64,000 nt of DNA, from NCBI RefSeq assembly GCF_041435115.1, contig NZ_CP108046.1, positions 5,580,001 to 5,644,000 of the forward strand. The letters run 5' to 3'. The position numbers and the translations under genes are program-made. This document shows, piece after piece, positions 8,040 to 16,585 of the stretch; positions within the stretch are counted from its first letter, which is position 1; each line of letters begins with the position of its first letter. This DNA is from Streptomyces sp. NBC_00289 (GTDB lineage: Bacteria; Actinomycetota; Actinomycetes; Streptomycetales; Streptomycetaceae). The notes beneath the pieces were generated by a model. It did no database searches. It worked only from the letters and a program-made list of their open reading frames with translations, and was not told the DNA's origin.

Positions 8040-9115
8040 GCCAGCAGACCTTCCTCGACGCCGTCCTCGCTCACCTGGACGAACCCGGCGCGCGCGAGCA
8101 CGGCCTGGGAGGGCGGGTTGTCCCGCTCGACGGTCGCGAACAGGCTCCGTACGTCGTCGCGGGCCAGCGCCCAGCCGGCCAGTGCGCGCAGCGCCTCGGT
8201 CGCGTAGCCGTTGCCGCGGGCGGCCTCGACCAGGTCGTAGCCGATCTCGGCGCGGCCGTCCCCGTCGGGGGCGCCGTGGAAGCCCATGCCGCCGACCGCG
8301 CGGCCGTCCTCCCGCCGGACGAGCGTGAACAGGCCGAACTCCGGCCGGTGCACCCCCGCCTCGTACGCCTTGACGGTCATCCCGGCGGCCTCGCGGGTGC
8401 CCTCGAAGGGTCCCTCCGCGGCCCACTCGAACCCTCCGTCGCCGCCCGTGCGCAGGTCGGCGGCGGCAGCGGGCGTGACGCCCTGGAGGGTGAGCCGGTC
8501 GGCCTCGATCACCAGATTGTTGTTCCAGCGCCACTCGGTGAGCCGCGCGCGGCCCGGCAGTTCCCCGCGGCCGGTGGCCCACAGCAGGGTGCGCCAGTGG
8601 TCCGGGCCGGGCTGGACGTGCGGGAAGATCCCGGTCAGGACGAACTCGGCGAGATGGGCGGGCGCTTCGTAGGGCAGGCCCAGGCCCGTGGCGACGTCGT
8701 GCGTGTGCAGCAGCACCTCGGCCACGCCCATCGCGGCGAAGCCCTCGCGGCCCGCGCTGCGGAAGGGGTACGGGTGGAAGGCGCGCACCTCGCGCGGGGT
8801 GGTGCGGAGGGTGGCGGCGAACAGGGCGCCGGTGGTCTCGATCACCTGGACGACACCCGCGTTGTCGGCGCGGTCCAGGCCGTCCTCGGTGCCGTCGAGG
8901 GTGATCTCGAACGGGACGTAGGCGTCCTGCGCCCGTCCGGCCAGCTGTCCGGCGTACGCCAGGAGATCGCTCGCGATGTGCGCCCCCGTCCTGCGGCAGC
9001 TCCACTCCAGTCCGCCGGCCCGCACCTGCTCCCAGTCCCGGTCCAGCGCCGACCGCAGCACGGCCGTACAGCCCGCGACGGCTTCTTCCACGTAATCCCC
9101 GCCCATGAATCGCAT
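8021..9115 (-). CDS. Fusion protein: maleylpyruvate isomerase/DinB-like N-terminal domain plus GNAT acetyltransferase
   Basis: The product has 364 residues. Residues 1-200 resemble the mycothiol-dependent maleylpyruvate isomerase N-terminal (DinB-like) four-helix metal-binding fold, with a CRRTGAHIASDLLAYAGQLA helix and MGVAEVLLHTHDVATGLGL, which hold His residues at metal-ligand positions. Residues 205-360 form a GNAT domain (EIGYDLVEAARGNGYATEAL is motif A for acetyl-CoA, then RDNPPSQAVLARAGFV). Such fusions are common in Streptomyces. The acceptor substrate is unknown. Confidence 0.8.
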   Translation of the reverse strand: MRFMGGDYVEEAVAGCTAVLRSALDRDWEQVRAGGLEWSCRRTGAHIASDLLAYAGQLAGRAQDAYVPFEITLDGTEDGLDRADNAGVVQVIETTGALFAATLRTTPREVRAFHPYPFRSAGREGFAAMGVAEVLLHTHDVATGLGLPYEAPAHLAEFVLTGIFPHVQPGPDHWRTLLWATGRGELPGRARLTEWRWNNNLVIEADRLTLQGVTPAAAADLRTGGDGGFEWAAEGPFEGTREAAGMTVKAYEAGVHRPEFGLFTLVRREDGRAVGGMGFHGAPDGDGRAEIGYDLVEAARGNGYATEALRALAGWALARDDVRSLFATVERDNPPSQAVLARAGFVQVSEDGVEEGLLAYELRG

Positions 9116-9142
9116 GCGGGCAGGGTAGGCGGCCGGAGCCGC

Positions 9143-9787
9143 TCACAGCGACAGGATTTCCAGCTCGGAGCGGAGGTTGTAGCGCGCCGTCGCCTCCCAC
9201 TCCGCCTCCCCGTACGGCGTCCTGAACAGGCGTGGCAGGTCGAGAAGTTGACGCAGGACCGCGGAGCGGCCCGCGCGGAAGGCATCGTTGGGGACGAAGC
9301 CGTACTCCTCGCGGACGGCGGCCGTGTAGGCGGCGTACGCGGACGGTGGTGAGGCGAGGACCGCGAGGTCGGCGTCGCACAGGACCTTCCCGTCGCGGTC
9401 GTCGTCGGCCGGGGCGTGGGTGGCCGTCAGCCGGACCAGGCGGGCGGTCTCCGCCGTCTTCGCCGCGGACACCCCGGTCTCCGGCAGGGCACGTTCGGCC
9501 AGACGGGCCGAGCGCTCCTCGTTCTCGGAGCGGTCGGGCAGGTAGACCGCGTCGTGGAACCAGGCGGCCAGCCGGACGACGTCGGGGTCGGCCGCGTACT
9601 CCGCCAGCACGTCGATGTGGTCGAGGACCGCCGTGAGGTGCGCGAGCGTGTGGTAGCGGCGCTGTGGCTCCTGCCAGCGGGCGAGCAGGTTGTCGGCGTA
9701 CGGCGCCGGGTCCGGGCCGCCGCCGGGGGCACGGGCCCCTTCCAGAGCACGGACGAAGCGGGCGCGCAGGGCATCGAGATCGGCCAT
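9143..9787 (-). CDS. HD domain-containing metal-dependent phosphohydrolase
   Basis: The product has 214 residues. The segments RRYHTLAHLTAVLDHI and VVRLAAWFHDAVYLPDRSEN carry the His and His-Asp metal ligands of the predicted HD phosphohydrolase family. A late DADLAVLASPPSAYAAY block supplies the last Asp. Homologues of about 200 residues occur widely in bacteria without a defined substrate. The gene lies 27 bp from the GNAT gene on the same strand, so the two may be co-transcribed. Confidence 0.85.
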   Translation of the reverse strand: MADLDALRARFVRALEGARAPGGGPDPAPYADNLLARWQEPQRRYHTLAHLTAVLDHIDVLAEYAADPDVVRLAAWFHDAVYLPDRSENEERSARLAERALPETGVSAAKTAETARLVRLTATHAPADDDRDGKVLCDADLAVLASPPSAYAAYTAAVREEYGFVPNDAFRAGRSAVLRQLLDLPRLFRTPYGEAEWEATARYNLRSELEILSL

Positions 9788-9830
9788 ACGGCCATTGTCC
9801 CCGTGACCGAACCGGGGGCGTACTCTTGGA

Positions 9831-9845
9831 TTGGACTAGACCTGT
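9831..9845. promoter_or_regulatory. DasR-like (dre) palindrome upstream of cutC
   Basis: TTGGACTAGACCTGT lies 70 bp before the cutC start. Its core TGGACTAGACCT matches 10 of 12 positions of the GntR-family DasR consensus TGGTCTAGACCA as I recall it. DasR controls aminosugar metabolism in Streptomyces, and the mur operon nearby belongs to the same pathway area. The assignment is a pattern match only. Confidence 0.35.
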
Positions 9846-9914
9846 CGTCGTGCCCCGGGGCCGACGCCGGGCCAGACCTGCAGCCCGCCGACAGCCGCCG
9901 AAGAATGGGGTCCC

Positions 9915-10607
9915 ATGAGCAAGCGTGCAGTCCTGGAGGTGATCGCCCTCGGCGCCGAGGACGCGGTCGCCGCCCAGGCCGGAGGCGCGGACCGCCTCGA
10001 GCTGGTCACCGACATGGCCGCCGACGGACTCACTCCGTCGGCCCGCACCCTCGCCTCGATCCGCGCTGCCGTCGACATCCCGTTGCGTGTCATGCTGCGA
10101 CCGGCGGACGGCTTCGCCGCGGGGGACACCGGCCGGCTCGTGGACATGGCCCGGGAGATGCGCGGCGCCGGGGCCGACGAGTTCGTGCTCGGCTTCCTCG
10201 ACGCGGACGGAGGCGTCGACCTGGCCGCCGTCGAGCGGGTCGTCGCCGAGCTCGACGGATGCCGGTGGACGTTCCACCGGGCCATCGACCGGGCTGCCGA
10301 CCGCGACGCGCTGCGCAAGCAGCTGGACGGGCTGCCGGGACTGGACACGTACCTGACGGCGGGCTCGGCCGCCGGCGTCGACGAGGGACTCCCCACGCTG
10401 ACCGCCGAGGCGGCGAGGACCGGCGAACCCGGCTACGAGCAGCGGATCCTCGTGGGCGGAGGCCTGCGCCTCGACCACGTACCGACCCTGCTGAATGCCG
10501 GGATCGACGCCTTCCACATCGGCGGAGCGGCACGACCACAGGGCTGGCAGGGACCGGTCTCGGCGGACGCGGTGGCGAGATGGCGGGACGTCCTCGACGC
10601 CCGGTGA
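9915..10607 (+). CDS. cutC: Copper homeostasis protein CutC family
   Basis: The product has 230 residues and a TIM-barrel fold. Family marks are ALGAEDAVAAQAGGADRLEL, IPLRVMLRPADGFAAGD, GADEFVLGFLDADGGVDLAA, WTFHRAIDRAADRDAL, LDTYLTAGSAAGVDEGLPTL and AFHIGGAARP. The length equals that of typical CutC. The copper role of this family is weakly supported and a sugar- or nucleotide-related function is possible. The start at 9915 is preceded by GGGGTCCC. A DasR-like site lies upstream. Confidence 0.9.
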   Translation: MSKRAVLEVIALGAEDAVAAQAGGADRLELVTDMAADGLTPSARTLASIRAAVDIPLRVMLRPADGFAAGDTGRLVDMAREMRGAGADEFVLGFLDADGGVDLAAVERVVAELDGCRWTFHRAIDRAADRDALRKQLDGLPGLDTYLTAGSAAGVDEGLPTLTAEAARTGEPGYEQRILVGGGLRLDHVPTLLNAGIDAFHIGGAARPQGWQGPVSADAVARWRDVLDAR

Positions 10608-10648
10608 CGAGCGCCGAGGGACGGGTGAGGAGCGCTGCCCCCGCGCGG

Positions 10649-12718
10649 TCAGGGGTTCCGAGGGCTCCGCGGGTCCTGGGTGAGCTGGTGGGGCAGGGGG
10701 GCTGTGTGGGTCACCGTCAGGCCTGAGACCGCGCGGGTCAGGGACACGTACAGGCGGCGCAGGCCGGTGCGTTCGTCGGGTTCGGCCTCGACCACGGCCT
10801 GCGGCTCGTCGAGGACCACGTAGTCGTACTCCAGGCCCTTGGCGAGCGAGGCCGGGACCAGCGTCAGACGGGTCTCGTACGTGGTCTCCTCACCCGGCGC
10901 GAGATGGCCGATGCCCGCCGCCGCCAGCGCCTCGGCCAGGGCCGGGACGCGGGCGTCCGCGGCGATCAGGCCGGTGGAGCCCTCGTTGCGCAGGGACTCC
11001 GCGCAGGCCGCGACCACGTCGGCGGTGCCGCTGACCTCGCGGACGTCGAAGAACCCCGGGTTCTCACGCACCGACGCCACCGGGGTCAGCCCCGGGGCGA
11101 TGTGCGGCAGCAGCCGTGAGGCGTACGTGATCACGTCCGTCGGTACGCGGAAACCCGCCGTCAGTTCCTCGATGACCCCGTCCGCCTTGCCGAGGTGGGA
11201 CAACGCCTCCGTCCAACTCCGGGTGGACCAGGGGGTGGTGCCCTGCGCCAGATCGCCGAGCACGGTGGCGGAACCCGTCGTGCAGCGTCGGCCCACGGCC
11301 CGGTACTGCATCGGGGAGAGGTCCTGCGCCTCGTCGAGGACCACATGCCCCAGGGAGTGCGTGCGCTGCACGAGATCCGTCGCCTCGTCGATCAGCACTG
11401 CGTCCGCCGCGGACCACCGGGCGGACTTCACGCCGCGCACCACCTTCGCCCACAGGATCGTCTTGCGTTCGTCCTCGGTGAGTACGCCCTCGGAGTGCAG
11501 GGCGAGGAAGTCCGCGTCCGTCAGCAGGCGCAGCACCAGCCTGGCCGGGTCGACCGGCGGCCACACCGCCTTGACGGCCGCCTTCACCGCGGTGTTCCGC
11601 GCGACGGCGTCCTGCACGCGGTCGTCCGGGGCCTCGCCCGACCGCTCCATCTGCACCAGCACGGCATGCGCGATGCGCTGCGGCAGGGCCTCGCGGGCGG
11701 CACCGTAGCGGATGTCGCGGTCCAGCAACTCGCGGACGATCTCCTCCAGTTCGTAGGCCGGGACGCGCCAGCGGCGGGAACCGCGCACGACCACCACCGG
11801 CTCGGTGGGCATGCTCACATGGGACCGGACGGCGCGCTTCAGCACCTCCGCCATCCGGGCGTCGCCCTTGACGACCGCGGCGGCCGCCTCGTCCGTGCCC
11901 CGCACCTCGACATGGGCGACCAGGTCGTCCACGGTTGCCTGCCTGACCGACAGCTCCCCCAGCGCGGGCAGCACCTGCTCGATGTAGTGCAGGAAGGACC
12001 TGTTCGGCCCGATGACGAGGGTGCCGGTGCGGGCGAGCCGCTCGCGGTGGGCGTACAGCAGGTAGGCGACCCGGTGCAGGCCGACCGCGGTCTTCCCGGT
12101 GCCGGGACCTCCCTGCACGCACACGGTCCCGCCCAGCCCGCTGCGGACGATCTCGTCCTGCTCGGGCTGGATCGTCGCCACGATGTCACGCATCGGCCCG
12201 ACGCGCGGTCGCTCGATCTCCTGCTGGAGCAGCTTGCTCGTGGCGGCCGCCTCCGCCGGGTCGGACAGGTGCTCGTCCTCGTACGCGGTGAGGTCGCCGC
12301 CGGTGTAGCCGAAGCGGCGGCGCAGCCCGACGTCCAACGGGTCCTTCCTGGAGGCCCGGTAGAACGGCTGCGAGACCGGCGCCCGCCAGTCGATCACCAT
12401 CGGGTCGCCCCCGCCGTCGTGCACGTGCCGGCGTCCGATGTAGAAGCGCTCACCGGCCGCGCCCTCGGCCCGGTCCGCGCCCGGGGGGTGCAGGTAGTCG
12501 AGCCGCCCGAAGAACAGCGGGGTGTGGCTGAGGTCGGCGAGTGCCTTGATCCGCTCCCCGATCTGACGCTCCAGGATCTGCGCGTTGACCCAGTTCGCGG
12601 TGACGTCACTGATGTCGAGGGACTCGACGTCCTCCCGCATGGCGCGCAGGGCCGCGCGGGACGAGGCGAGGTGGGAACGTTCGCGGGCGAGCGGATCGCC
12701 GTCGACGGGCGTGGACAA
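10649..12718 (-). CDS. HelR/HelD-like RNA-polymerase-associated UvrD-type helicase
   Basis: The product has 689 residues and is a superfamily 1 ATPase. N-terminal residues 1-110 form a coiled-coil arm of HelD type. Walker A is CVQGGPGTGKTAVGLHRVAY. Motif II is HVVLDEAQDLSPMQYRAVGR. Later motifs include TVLGDLAQGTTPW, ELTAGFRVPTDVITYA, SLAKGLEYDYVVLDEP and RRLYVSLTRAVSGLTV. Actinobacterial HelD/HelR proteins dislodge stalled RNA polymerase and can protect it from rifamycins. I chose a TTG start at 12718 because GGAGG lies 7 bases before it. The longer reading frame to 12799 has no such signal. Confidence 0.85.
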   Translation of the reverse strand: MSTPVDGDPLARERSHLASSRAALRAMREDVESLDISDVTANWVNAQILERQIGERIKALADLSHTPLFFGRLDYLHPPGADRAEGAAGERFYIGRRHVHDGGGDPMVIDWRAPVSQPFYRASRKDPLDVGLRRRFGYTGGDLTAYEDEHLSDPAEAAATSKLLQQEIERPRVGPMRDIVATIQPEQDEIVRSGLGGTVCVQGGPGTGKTAVGLHRVAYLLYAHRERLARTGTLVIGPNRSFLHYIEQVLPALGELSVRQATVDDLVAHVEVRGTDEAAAAVVKGDARMAEVLKRAVRSHVSMPTEPVVVVRGSRRWRVPAYELEEIVRELLDRDIRYGAAREALPQRIAHAVLVQMERSGEAPDDRVQDAVARNTAVKAAVKAVWPPVDPARLVLRLLTDADFLALHSEGVLTEDERKTILWAKVVRGVKSARWSAADAVLIDEATDLVQRTHSLGHVVLDEAQDLSPMQYRAVGRRCTTGSATVLGDLAQGTTPWSTRSWTEALSHLGKADGVIEELTAGFRVPTDVITYASRLLPHIAPGLTPVASVRENPGFFDVREVSGTADVVAACAESLRNEGSTGLIAADARVPALAEALAAAGIGHLAPGEETTYETRLTLVPASLAKGLEYDYVVLDEPQAVVEAEPDERTGLRRLYVSLTRAVSGLTVTHTAPLPHQLTQDPRSPRNP

Positions 12719-12826
12719 GGGGGTGCCTCCGAAGGACCAGCGGGTGGACCGCGCGGGGTATGCGTGAATGCCGGCCGGTTTCCGTCCGGACGGCGGCACT
12801 CCCTGGGGAGGCGGGCAAGAGCGGAG

Positions 12827-12856
12827 ATTCTAGGTGAGGGGGCAGACGGGGGCCAA
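12827..12856 (-). promoter_or_regulatory. Candidate promoter of the HelR-like gene
   Basis: On the minus strand TTGGCC and TAGAAT are spaced by 18 bases, close to the housekeeping consensus. The element lies about 110 bp before the TTG start. No rifamycin-associated inverted repeat was recognised beside it. Confidence 0.4.
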
Positions 12857-13007
12857 CGGATTAATCCCGGGACGGAGGCCGCGTCCCCTAGGGGATACGT
12901 CCTCCGCCCCGGGGGGAACGGCTCAACCCGGAGTACTACACGGTGACGACCGAGGCTCGCCCCGCAGACCGATGCCGCCCTTATGCCCGGAAAGCCACTA
13001 TGGAGGC

Positions 13008-13193
13008 ATGAGCGCAGCAACCATCACCCCAGCACCGCGCCCGTCCCGCCCGGCCGGCGCCACCCCCGTCCACGGCAGTCACCGGCACGTCCTCGGCGAG
13101 AGCCTGCGAGCCGTCAGGGTCTTCGCGCGCGCCGCCTTCGACGTGATCGTCCTCGGCGAGTACGGCGAGGAGGCGGGCGTCCGCCGCAGGTGA
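13008..13193 (+). CDS. Small conserved hypothetical protein
   Basis: The product has 61 residues and starts at an ATG preceded by GGAGGC. The N-terminus is Pro/Ala/Thr-rich and the C-terminal part reads SLRAVRVFARAAFDVIVLGE then YGEEAGVRRR, which is amphipathic. It ends 4 bp before the convergent XPB stop. The good ribosome binding site and the conserved-looking C-terminal half argue that it is real. The function is unknown. Confidence 0.65.
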   Translation: MSAATITPAPRPSRPAGATPVHGSHRHVLGESLRAVRVFARAAFDVIVLGEYGEEAGVRRR

Positions 13194-13197
13194 CCGC

Positions 13198-14838
13198 TCA
13201 GCTCTCCGCGAGCAGTTCGTCCGCGTCCATGATCCGGTACGCGTAGCCCTGTTCGGCCAGGAAGCGCTGCCGGTGGGCGGCGAAGTCCTGGTCGATCGTG
13301 TCGCGGGCCACCACGGAGTAGAAGTGCGCCTTGTGCCCGTCGGCCTTCGGCCGCAGCACCCGGCCGAGACGCTGGGCCTCCTCCTGGCGTGAGCCGAAGG
13401 TGCCCGACACCTGGATGGCGACCGTCGCCTCCGGCAGGTCGATCGAGAAGTTGGCGACCTTCGACACCACCAGCACGCTGATCTCGCCCTCCCGGAAGGC
13501 GCCGAAGAGCTTCTCGCGCTGCGCGTTGCTCGTCTCGCCCTTGATGACCGGCGCGTTCAGGTGCTCACCCAGCTCGTCCAGCTGGTCGATGTACTGCCCG
13601 ATGACGAGGATCTGCTGCCCGGCGAACCGGCGCACGATCGCCTCGGTCACCTTCCGCTTGGTCGCGGTGGTCGCGCAGAAGCGGTACTTCTCCTCCGCCT
13701 CGGCGGTCGCGTAGGCCAGCCGCTCGGAGTCCGTCAGGTTGACCCGCACCTCGACACAGTCCGCGGGCGCGATGTACCCCTGCGCCTCGATCTCCTTCCA
13801 CGGCGCGTCGAACCGCTTCGGCCCGATGAGCGAGAAGACGTCCGACTCGCGCCCGTCCTCCCGCACGAGGGTCGCCGTGAGCCCCAGCCGCCGCCGCGCC
13901 TGGAGGTCCGCCGTGAACTTGAACACCGGCGCGGGCAGCAGGTGCACCTCGTCGTAGAGGATCAGCCCCCAGTCCCGCGAGTCGAACAGCTCCAGGTGCG
14001 GGTAGACGCCCTTCCGTCTCGTCGTCAGCACCTGGTACGTGGCGATGGTGACGGGCCGGATCTCCTTCCGGGTCCCGCTGTACTCGCCGATCTCCTCCTC
14101 GGTCAGGCTCGTGCGCTTGACCAGCTCGTGCTTCCACTGCCGGGCCGAGACGGTGTTGGTGACCAGGATCAGCGTGGTCGACTTGGCCTGCGCCATCGCC
14201 CCCGCGCCCACCAGGGTCTTGCCCGCGCCGCAGGGCAGGACGACGACACCCGAGCCGCCGTGCCAGAAGTTCTCCACGGCCTGCTTCTGGTAGGGCCGCA
14301 GCGCCCACCCGTCCTCGTCCAGCTCGATCGGGTGCGCCTCGCCGTCGACGTACCCGGCGAGGTCCTCGGCGGGCCAGCCCAGGCGCAGCAGGGTCTGCTT
14401 GATCTGCCCTCGCTCCGAGGGGTGCACGGCCACGGTGTCCGGGTCCAGGCGGGCCCCGATCAGCGGGATGATCCGCTTGGAGCGGAGGATCTCCTCGAGG
14501 ACGGGCCGGTCGGTGGTGGTCAGGACGAGACCGTGCGCCGGATGCTTGCTGAGGGTCAGCCGCCCGTAGCGGTCCATCGTCTCGGCGATGTCGACGAGCA
14601 GCGCGTGCGGCACCGGATACCGGCTGTACTCCACCAGCGCGTCCACGACCTGCTCGGCGTCGTGCCCGGCCGCCCGGGCGTTCCACAGTCCCAGCGGCGT
14701 CACCCGGTAGGTGTGGATGTGCTCGGGAGCCCGCTCCAGTTCCGCGAACGGCGCGATCGCCCGCCGGCAGTCGTCGGCCCGCTCGTGGTCGACCTCCAGG
14801 AGCAGGGTCTTGTCGGACTGGACGATTAGGCAGGACAC
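13198..14838 (-). CDS. DNA repair helicase XPB, 5' end rebuilt by an integrated element
   Basis: The product has 546 residues and is a superfamily 2 helicase (Ssl2/ERCC3 type). An N-terminal damage-recognition-like domain is followed by VVVLPCGAGKTLVGAGAMAQ (Walker A), LILYDEVHLLPAPVFKF (a DEVH box), RRRLGLTATLVREDGRESDV and GSRQEEAQRLGRVLRPKADG (motif VI). The start is a GTG at 14838 with GGAGG five bases upstream, so the protein begins MSCLIVQSDKTLL. The expected Streptomyces start, Met-Asn-Gly-Pro-Leu-Ile-Val, is found instead at 38495. The first codons here come from the inserted element, yet the frame and start are intact. Confidence 0.92.
   Translation of the reverse strand: MSCLIVQSDKTLLLEVDHERADDCRRAIAPFAELERAPEHIHTYRVTPLGLWNARAAGHDAEQVVDALVEYSRYPVPHALLVDIAETMDRYGRLTLSKHPAHGLVLTTTDRPVLEEILRSKRIIPLIGARLDPDTVAVHPSERGQIKQTLLRLGWPAEDLAGYVDGEAHPIELDEDGWALRPYQKQAVENFWHGGSGVVVLPCGAGKTLVGAGAMAQAKSTTLILVTNTVSARQWKHELVKRTSLTEEEIGEYSGTRKEIRPVTIATYQVLTTRRKGVYPHLELFDSRDWGLILYDEVHLLPAPVFKFTADLQARRRLGLTATLVREDGRESDVFSLIGPKRFDAPWKEIEAQGYIAPADCVEVRVNLTDSERLAYATAEAEEKYRFCATTATKRKVTEAIVRRFAGQQILVIGQYIDQLDELGEHLNAPVIKGETSNAQREKLFGAFREGEISVLVVSKVANFSIDLPEATVAIQVSGTFGSRQEEAQRLGRVLRPKADGHKAHFYSVVARDTIDQDFAAHRQRFLAEQGYAYRIMDADELLAES
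14819..14829. other. Left attachment junction (attL) of the integrated element
   Basis: The sequence TGGACGATTAG lies inside XPB codons 4-8. It pairs with TGGACGATGAG at 38473-38483, where the displaced native XPB start lies. The identical 8 bp TGGACGAT mark the crossover region. A serine integrase gene starts about 40 bp to the right, as expected for the int-proximal end. Confidence 0.75.
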
Positions 14839-14859
14839 ACATACCTCCACGGATAGGAT
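14832..14859 (+). promoter_or_regulatory. Candidate promoter of the integrase gene
   Basis: AGGACA and TAGGAT are spaced by 16 bases. TAGGAT lies 7 bases before the GTG at 14867, so the message would be leaderless or nearly so. The region is also the element half of attL, so integration state could affect it. Confidence 0.4.
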
Positions 14860-14866
14860 CTCCAGC

Positions 14867-16507
14867 GTGACAGACACTGCACCTGCCACTGCTCGGGCCA
14901 TGCCCCGTGCCCGGCGTCGAAAGGGCGTTCCGGCCAGCGCGCCGGGGATGCGCGCCGCTATCTATGTTCGCCTATCGCGCGAAACGGACGAGACGACTTC
15001 TCCAGAGCGCCAGAGAGCGGCTTGCGAGGCGTTGTGTGAGGCACGTGGCTGGAACGTCATAGTCGTCGAGGAAGACATCGATGTTTCCGGCTTCTCGCGG
15101 GGCCTTGACCGGCCAGGTCTGCAACGCATTCTGACCAGGCTTGCGGAGCTGGACGTGATCGTGTTCTTCAAGATCGACCGGCTTGCACGCTCGACGGTCG
15201 ACTTCGCGGAGATTATGCGACTCGCCGAGCGTCAGAGTGTAGCGCTCGCGTCGGCGACGGAGCCGCTCGACCTCACGTCGTCCATGGGCCGGGCCATGGC
15301 GAAGGTGATCGCGGTCTTCGCTGAGCTGGAGTCCGACACCATCGGGATGCGGGTGTCCAGCGCGCACGAGCACCTGCGCCGAGAGGGTCGCTATACCGGT
15401 GGCCGGGTCCCGTACGGGTACATGGTCGTCCCTAACCCCGACGGGGCGGGCAAGGTACTCGCGGTCAACGAGGACGAAGCCAAGACGATCAAGCGGATCG
15501 TGGAGCGGGTTCTTACCAAGGACTCACTCATGCAGATCATCAACGACCTCAACAAGGAGGGCGTCCCATCGCCCGGCCACGCCTCACGCCAGACCACGGG
15601 CAAGCGCAGCGACTCCAAGCAGTGGTACACGACGACGTTGCGCAGCCTGCTGGGCAATCCCCAGTTGCTCGGCCAGGTCATCGAGGACGGAAAGCCGATT
15701 CTCCGGACGGACGGGCTGCCTCTGGTCAATCGCCCGCCGATTCTCGACACGAACACCTGGCAGGCGCTCCAGGATGAGTTGGAGCACCGGGCCAACCCCG
15801 GTGAGAAGCGCCGGGAGGGGACGTCGCTGCTGCGCGGAATCATGCACTGCGGAGTCTGCGGTGAGCGCATGTACACCTTCAGCGGGCGCAATGGCCAGCT
15901 TCGGTATCGGTGCATCGGACCTCTGAAGTACCGCCAGCGGGCGGCGAAGGGGGAGGAGAAGCCGGGCATGAAGTGCTATGGGCCGACCGTGGCGGGAGTG
16001 ACCACCGAGGAGTACGTCACCGAGCAGTTCCTCGCGAAGTACGGGCACCTTTCCGTGATGCGGATGGTCCAGGAGGTGGGCGAGGACTTCCGGCCGCAGA
16101 TCAGGCAGGCTGAGGAAGCGTTGGCCGACTTGCAAAAGGATCGCTACGACCGCGGCCTGTTCAGGGGCGACGACGGTGCGATCCGGTACGCGGAGCAGTA
16201 CGCCAAGCTTGAAGAGCGACTGGCGACCCTGAAGGAGAGGCAGCGAATGGCGACGCCGGGCGGCGTGAAGGCGGAGCCGACCGGCGAGACGCATGCCGAA
16301 CAGTGGAAGCGCTCGGACATGGCCGGTAAGCGAGATTTGCTGCTTAACGCGGGCGGCTACGTGGAGGTGGCACCCGCGCGGCGTGGCGGCAAGAAGCTGG
16401 ACACGTCGCGTCTGTCGGTGCACTTCGGCGAGGAGGGGCACATGCGGCGCGCGGCAGCGACGAAGGAGAGCGGACAGGAGACCGAGGCGGCCGACGGCCA
16501 GGACTGA
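14867..16507 (+). CDS. Large serine recombinase (site-specific integrase)
   Basis: The product has 546 residues. An N-terminal resolvase catalytic domain carries the nucleophile in AAIYVRLSRETDE, with the conserved segments VVEEDIDVSGFSRGLDRPGL and VIVFFKIDRLARSTVDFAEI. A recombinase domain (GGRVPYGYMV) follows. A zinc ribbon is formed by MHCGVCGERMYTF and RYRC with a further Cys. A coiled-coil tail completes the protein, as in phiC31-type integrases. GTG at 14867 is chosen because a -10-like TAGGAT sits 7 bases before it. ATG codons further in are alternatives. It is the presumed enzyme that inserted the element into XPB. Confidence 0.92.
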   Translation: MTDTAPATARAMPRARRRKGVPASAPGMRAAIYVRLSRETDETTSPERQRAACEALCEARGWNVIVVEEDIDVSGFSRGLDRPGLQRILTRLAELDVIVFFKIDRLARSTVDFAEIMRLAERQSVALASATEPLDLTSSMGRAMAKVIAVFAELESDTIGMRVSSAHEHLRREGRYTGGRVPYGYMVVPNPDGAGKVLAVNEDEAKTIKRIVERVLTKDSLMQIINDLNKEGVPSPGHASRQTTGKRSDSKQWYTTTLRSLLGNPQLLGQVIEDGKPILRTDGLPLVNRPPILDTNTWQALQDELEHRANPGEKRREGTSLLRGIMHCGVCGERMYTFSGRNGQLRYRCIGPLKYRQRAAKGEEKPGMKCYGPTVAGVTTEEYVTEQFLAKYGHLSVMRMVQEVGEDFRPQIRQAEEALADLQKDRYDRGLFRGDDGAIRYAEQYAKLEERLATLKERQRMATPGGVKAEPTGETHAEQWKRSDMAGKRDLLLNAGGYVEVAPARRGGKKLDTSRLSVHFGEEGHMRRAAATKESGQETEAADGQD

Positions 16508-16517
16508 TGCCGACGTG

Positions 16518-16581
16518 ACCTGAACACACGCAGGGGCGCCCCCACCGGACGAGGTGGGGGCGCCCCTGCGTGTGTTCAGGT
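16518..16581. terminator. Bidirectional hairpin terminator
   Basis: A perfect 29-bp inverted repeat with a 6-base loop separates the convergent ends of the integrase gene and the 169-residue gene. Its stem begins ACCTGAACACACGCAGG. It is positioned to stop transcription from both sides. Confidence 0.85.
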
Positions 16582-16585
16582 CCTA

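Noticed and set aside
6402..10517. Single minus-strand frame of about 1370 codons ending with the RpiR regulator
   Set aside because: Only the last 307 codons resemble a protein. The rest runs antisense to cutC and through the HD and GNAT genes in the wrong frame.
14832..14870. Leaderless XPB promoter within attL
   Set aside because: I looked for a minus-strand -35/-10 pair before the XPB GTG at 14838 but found no adequate spacing.
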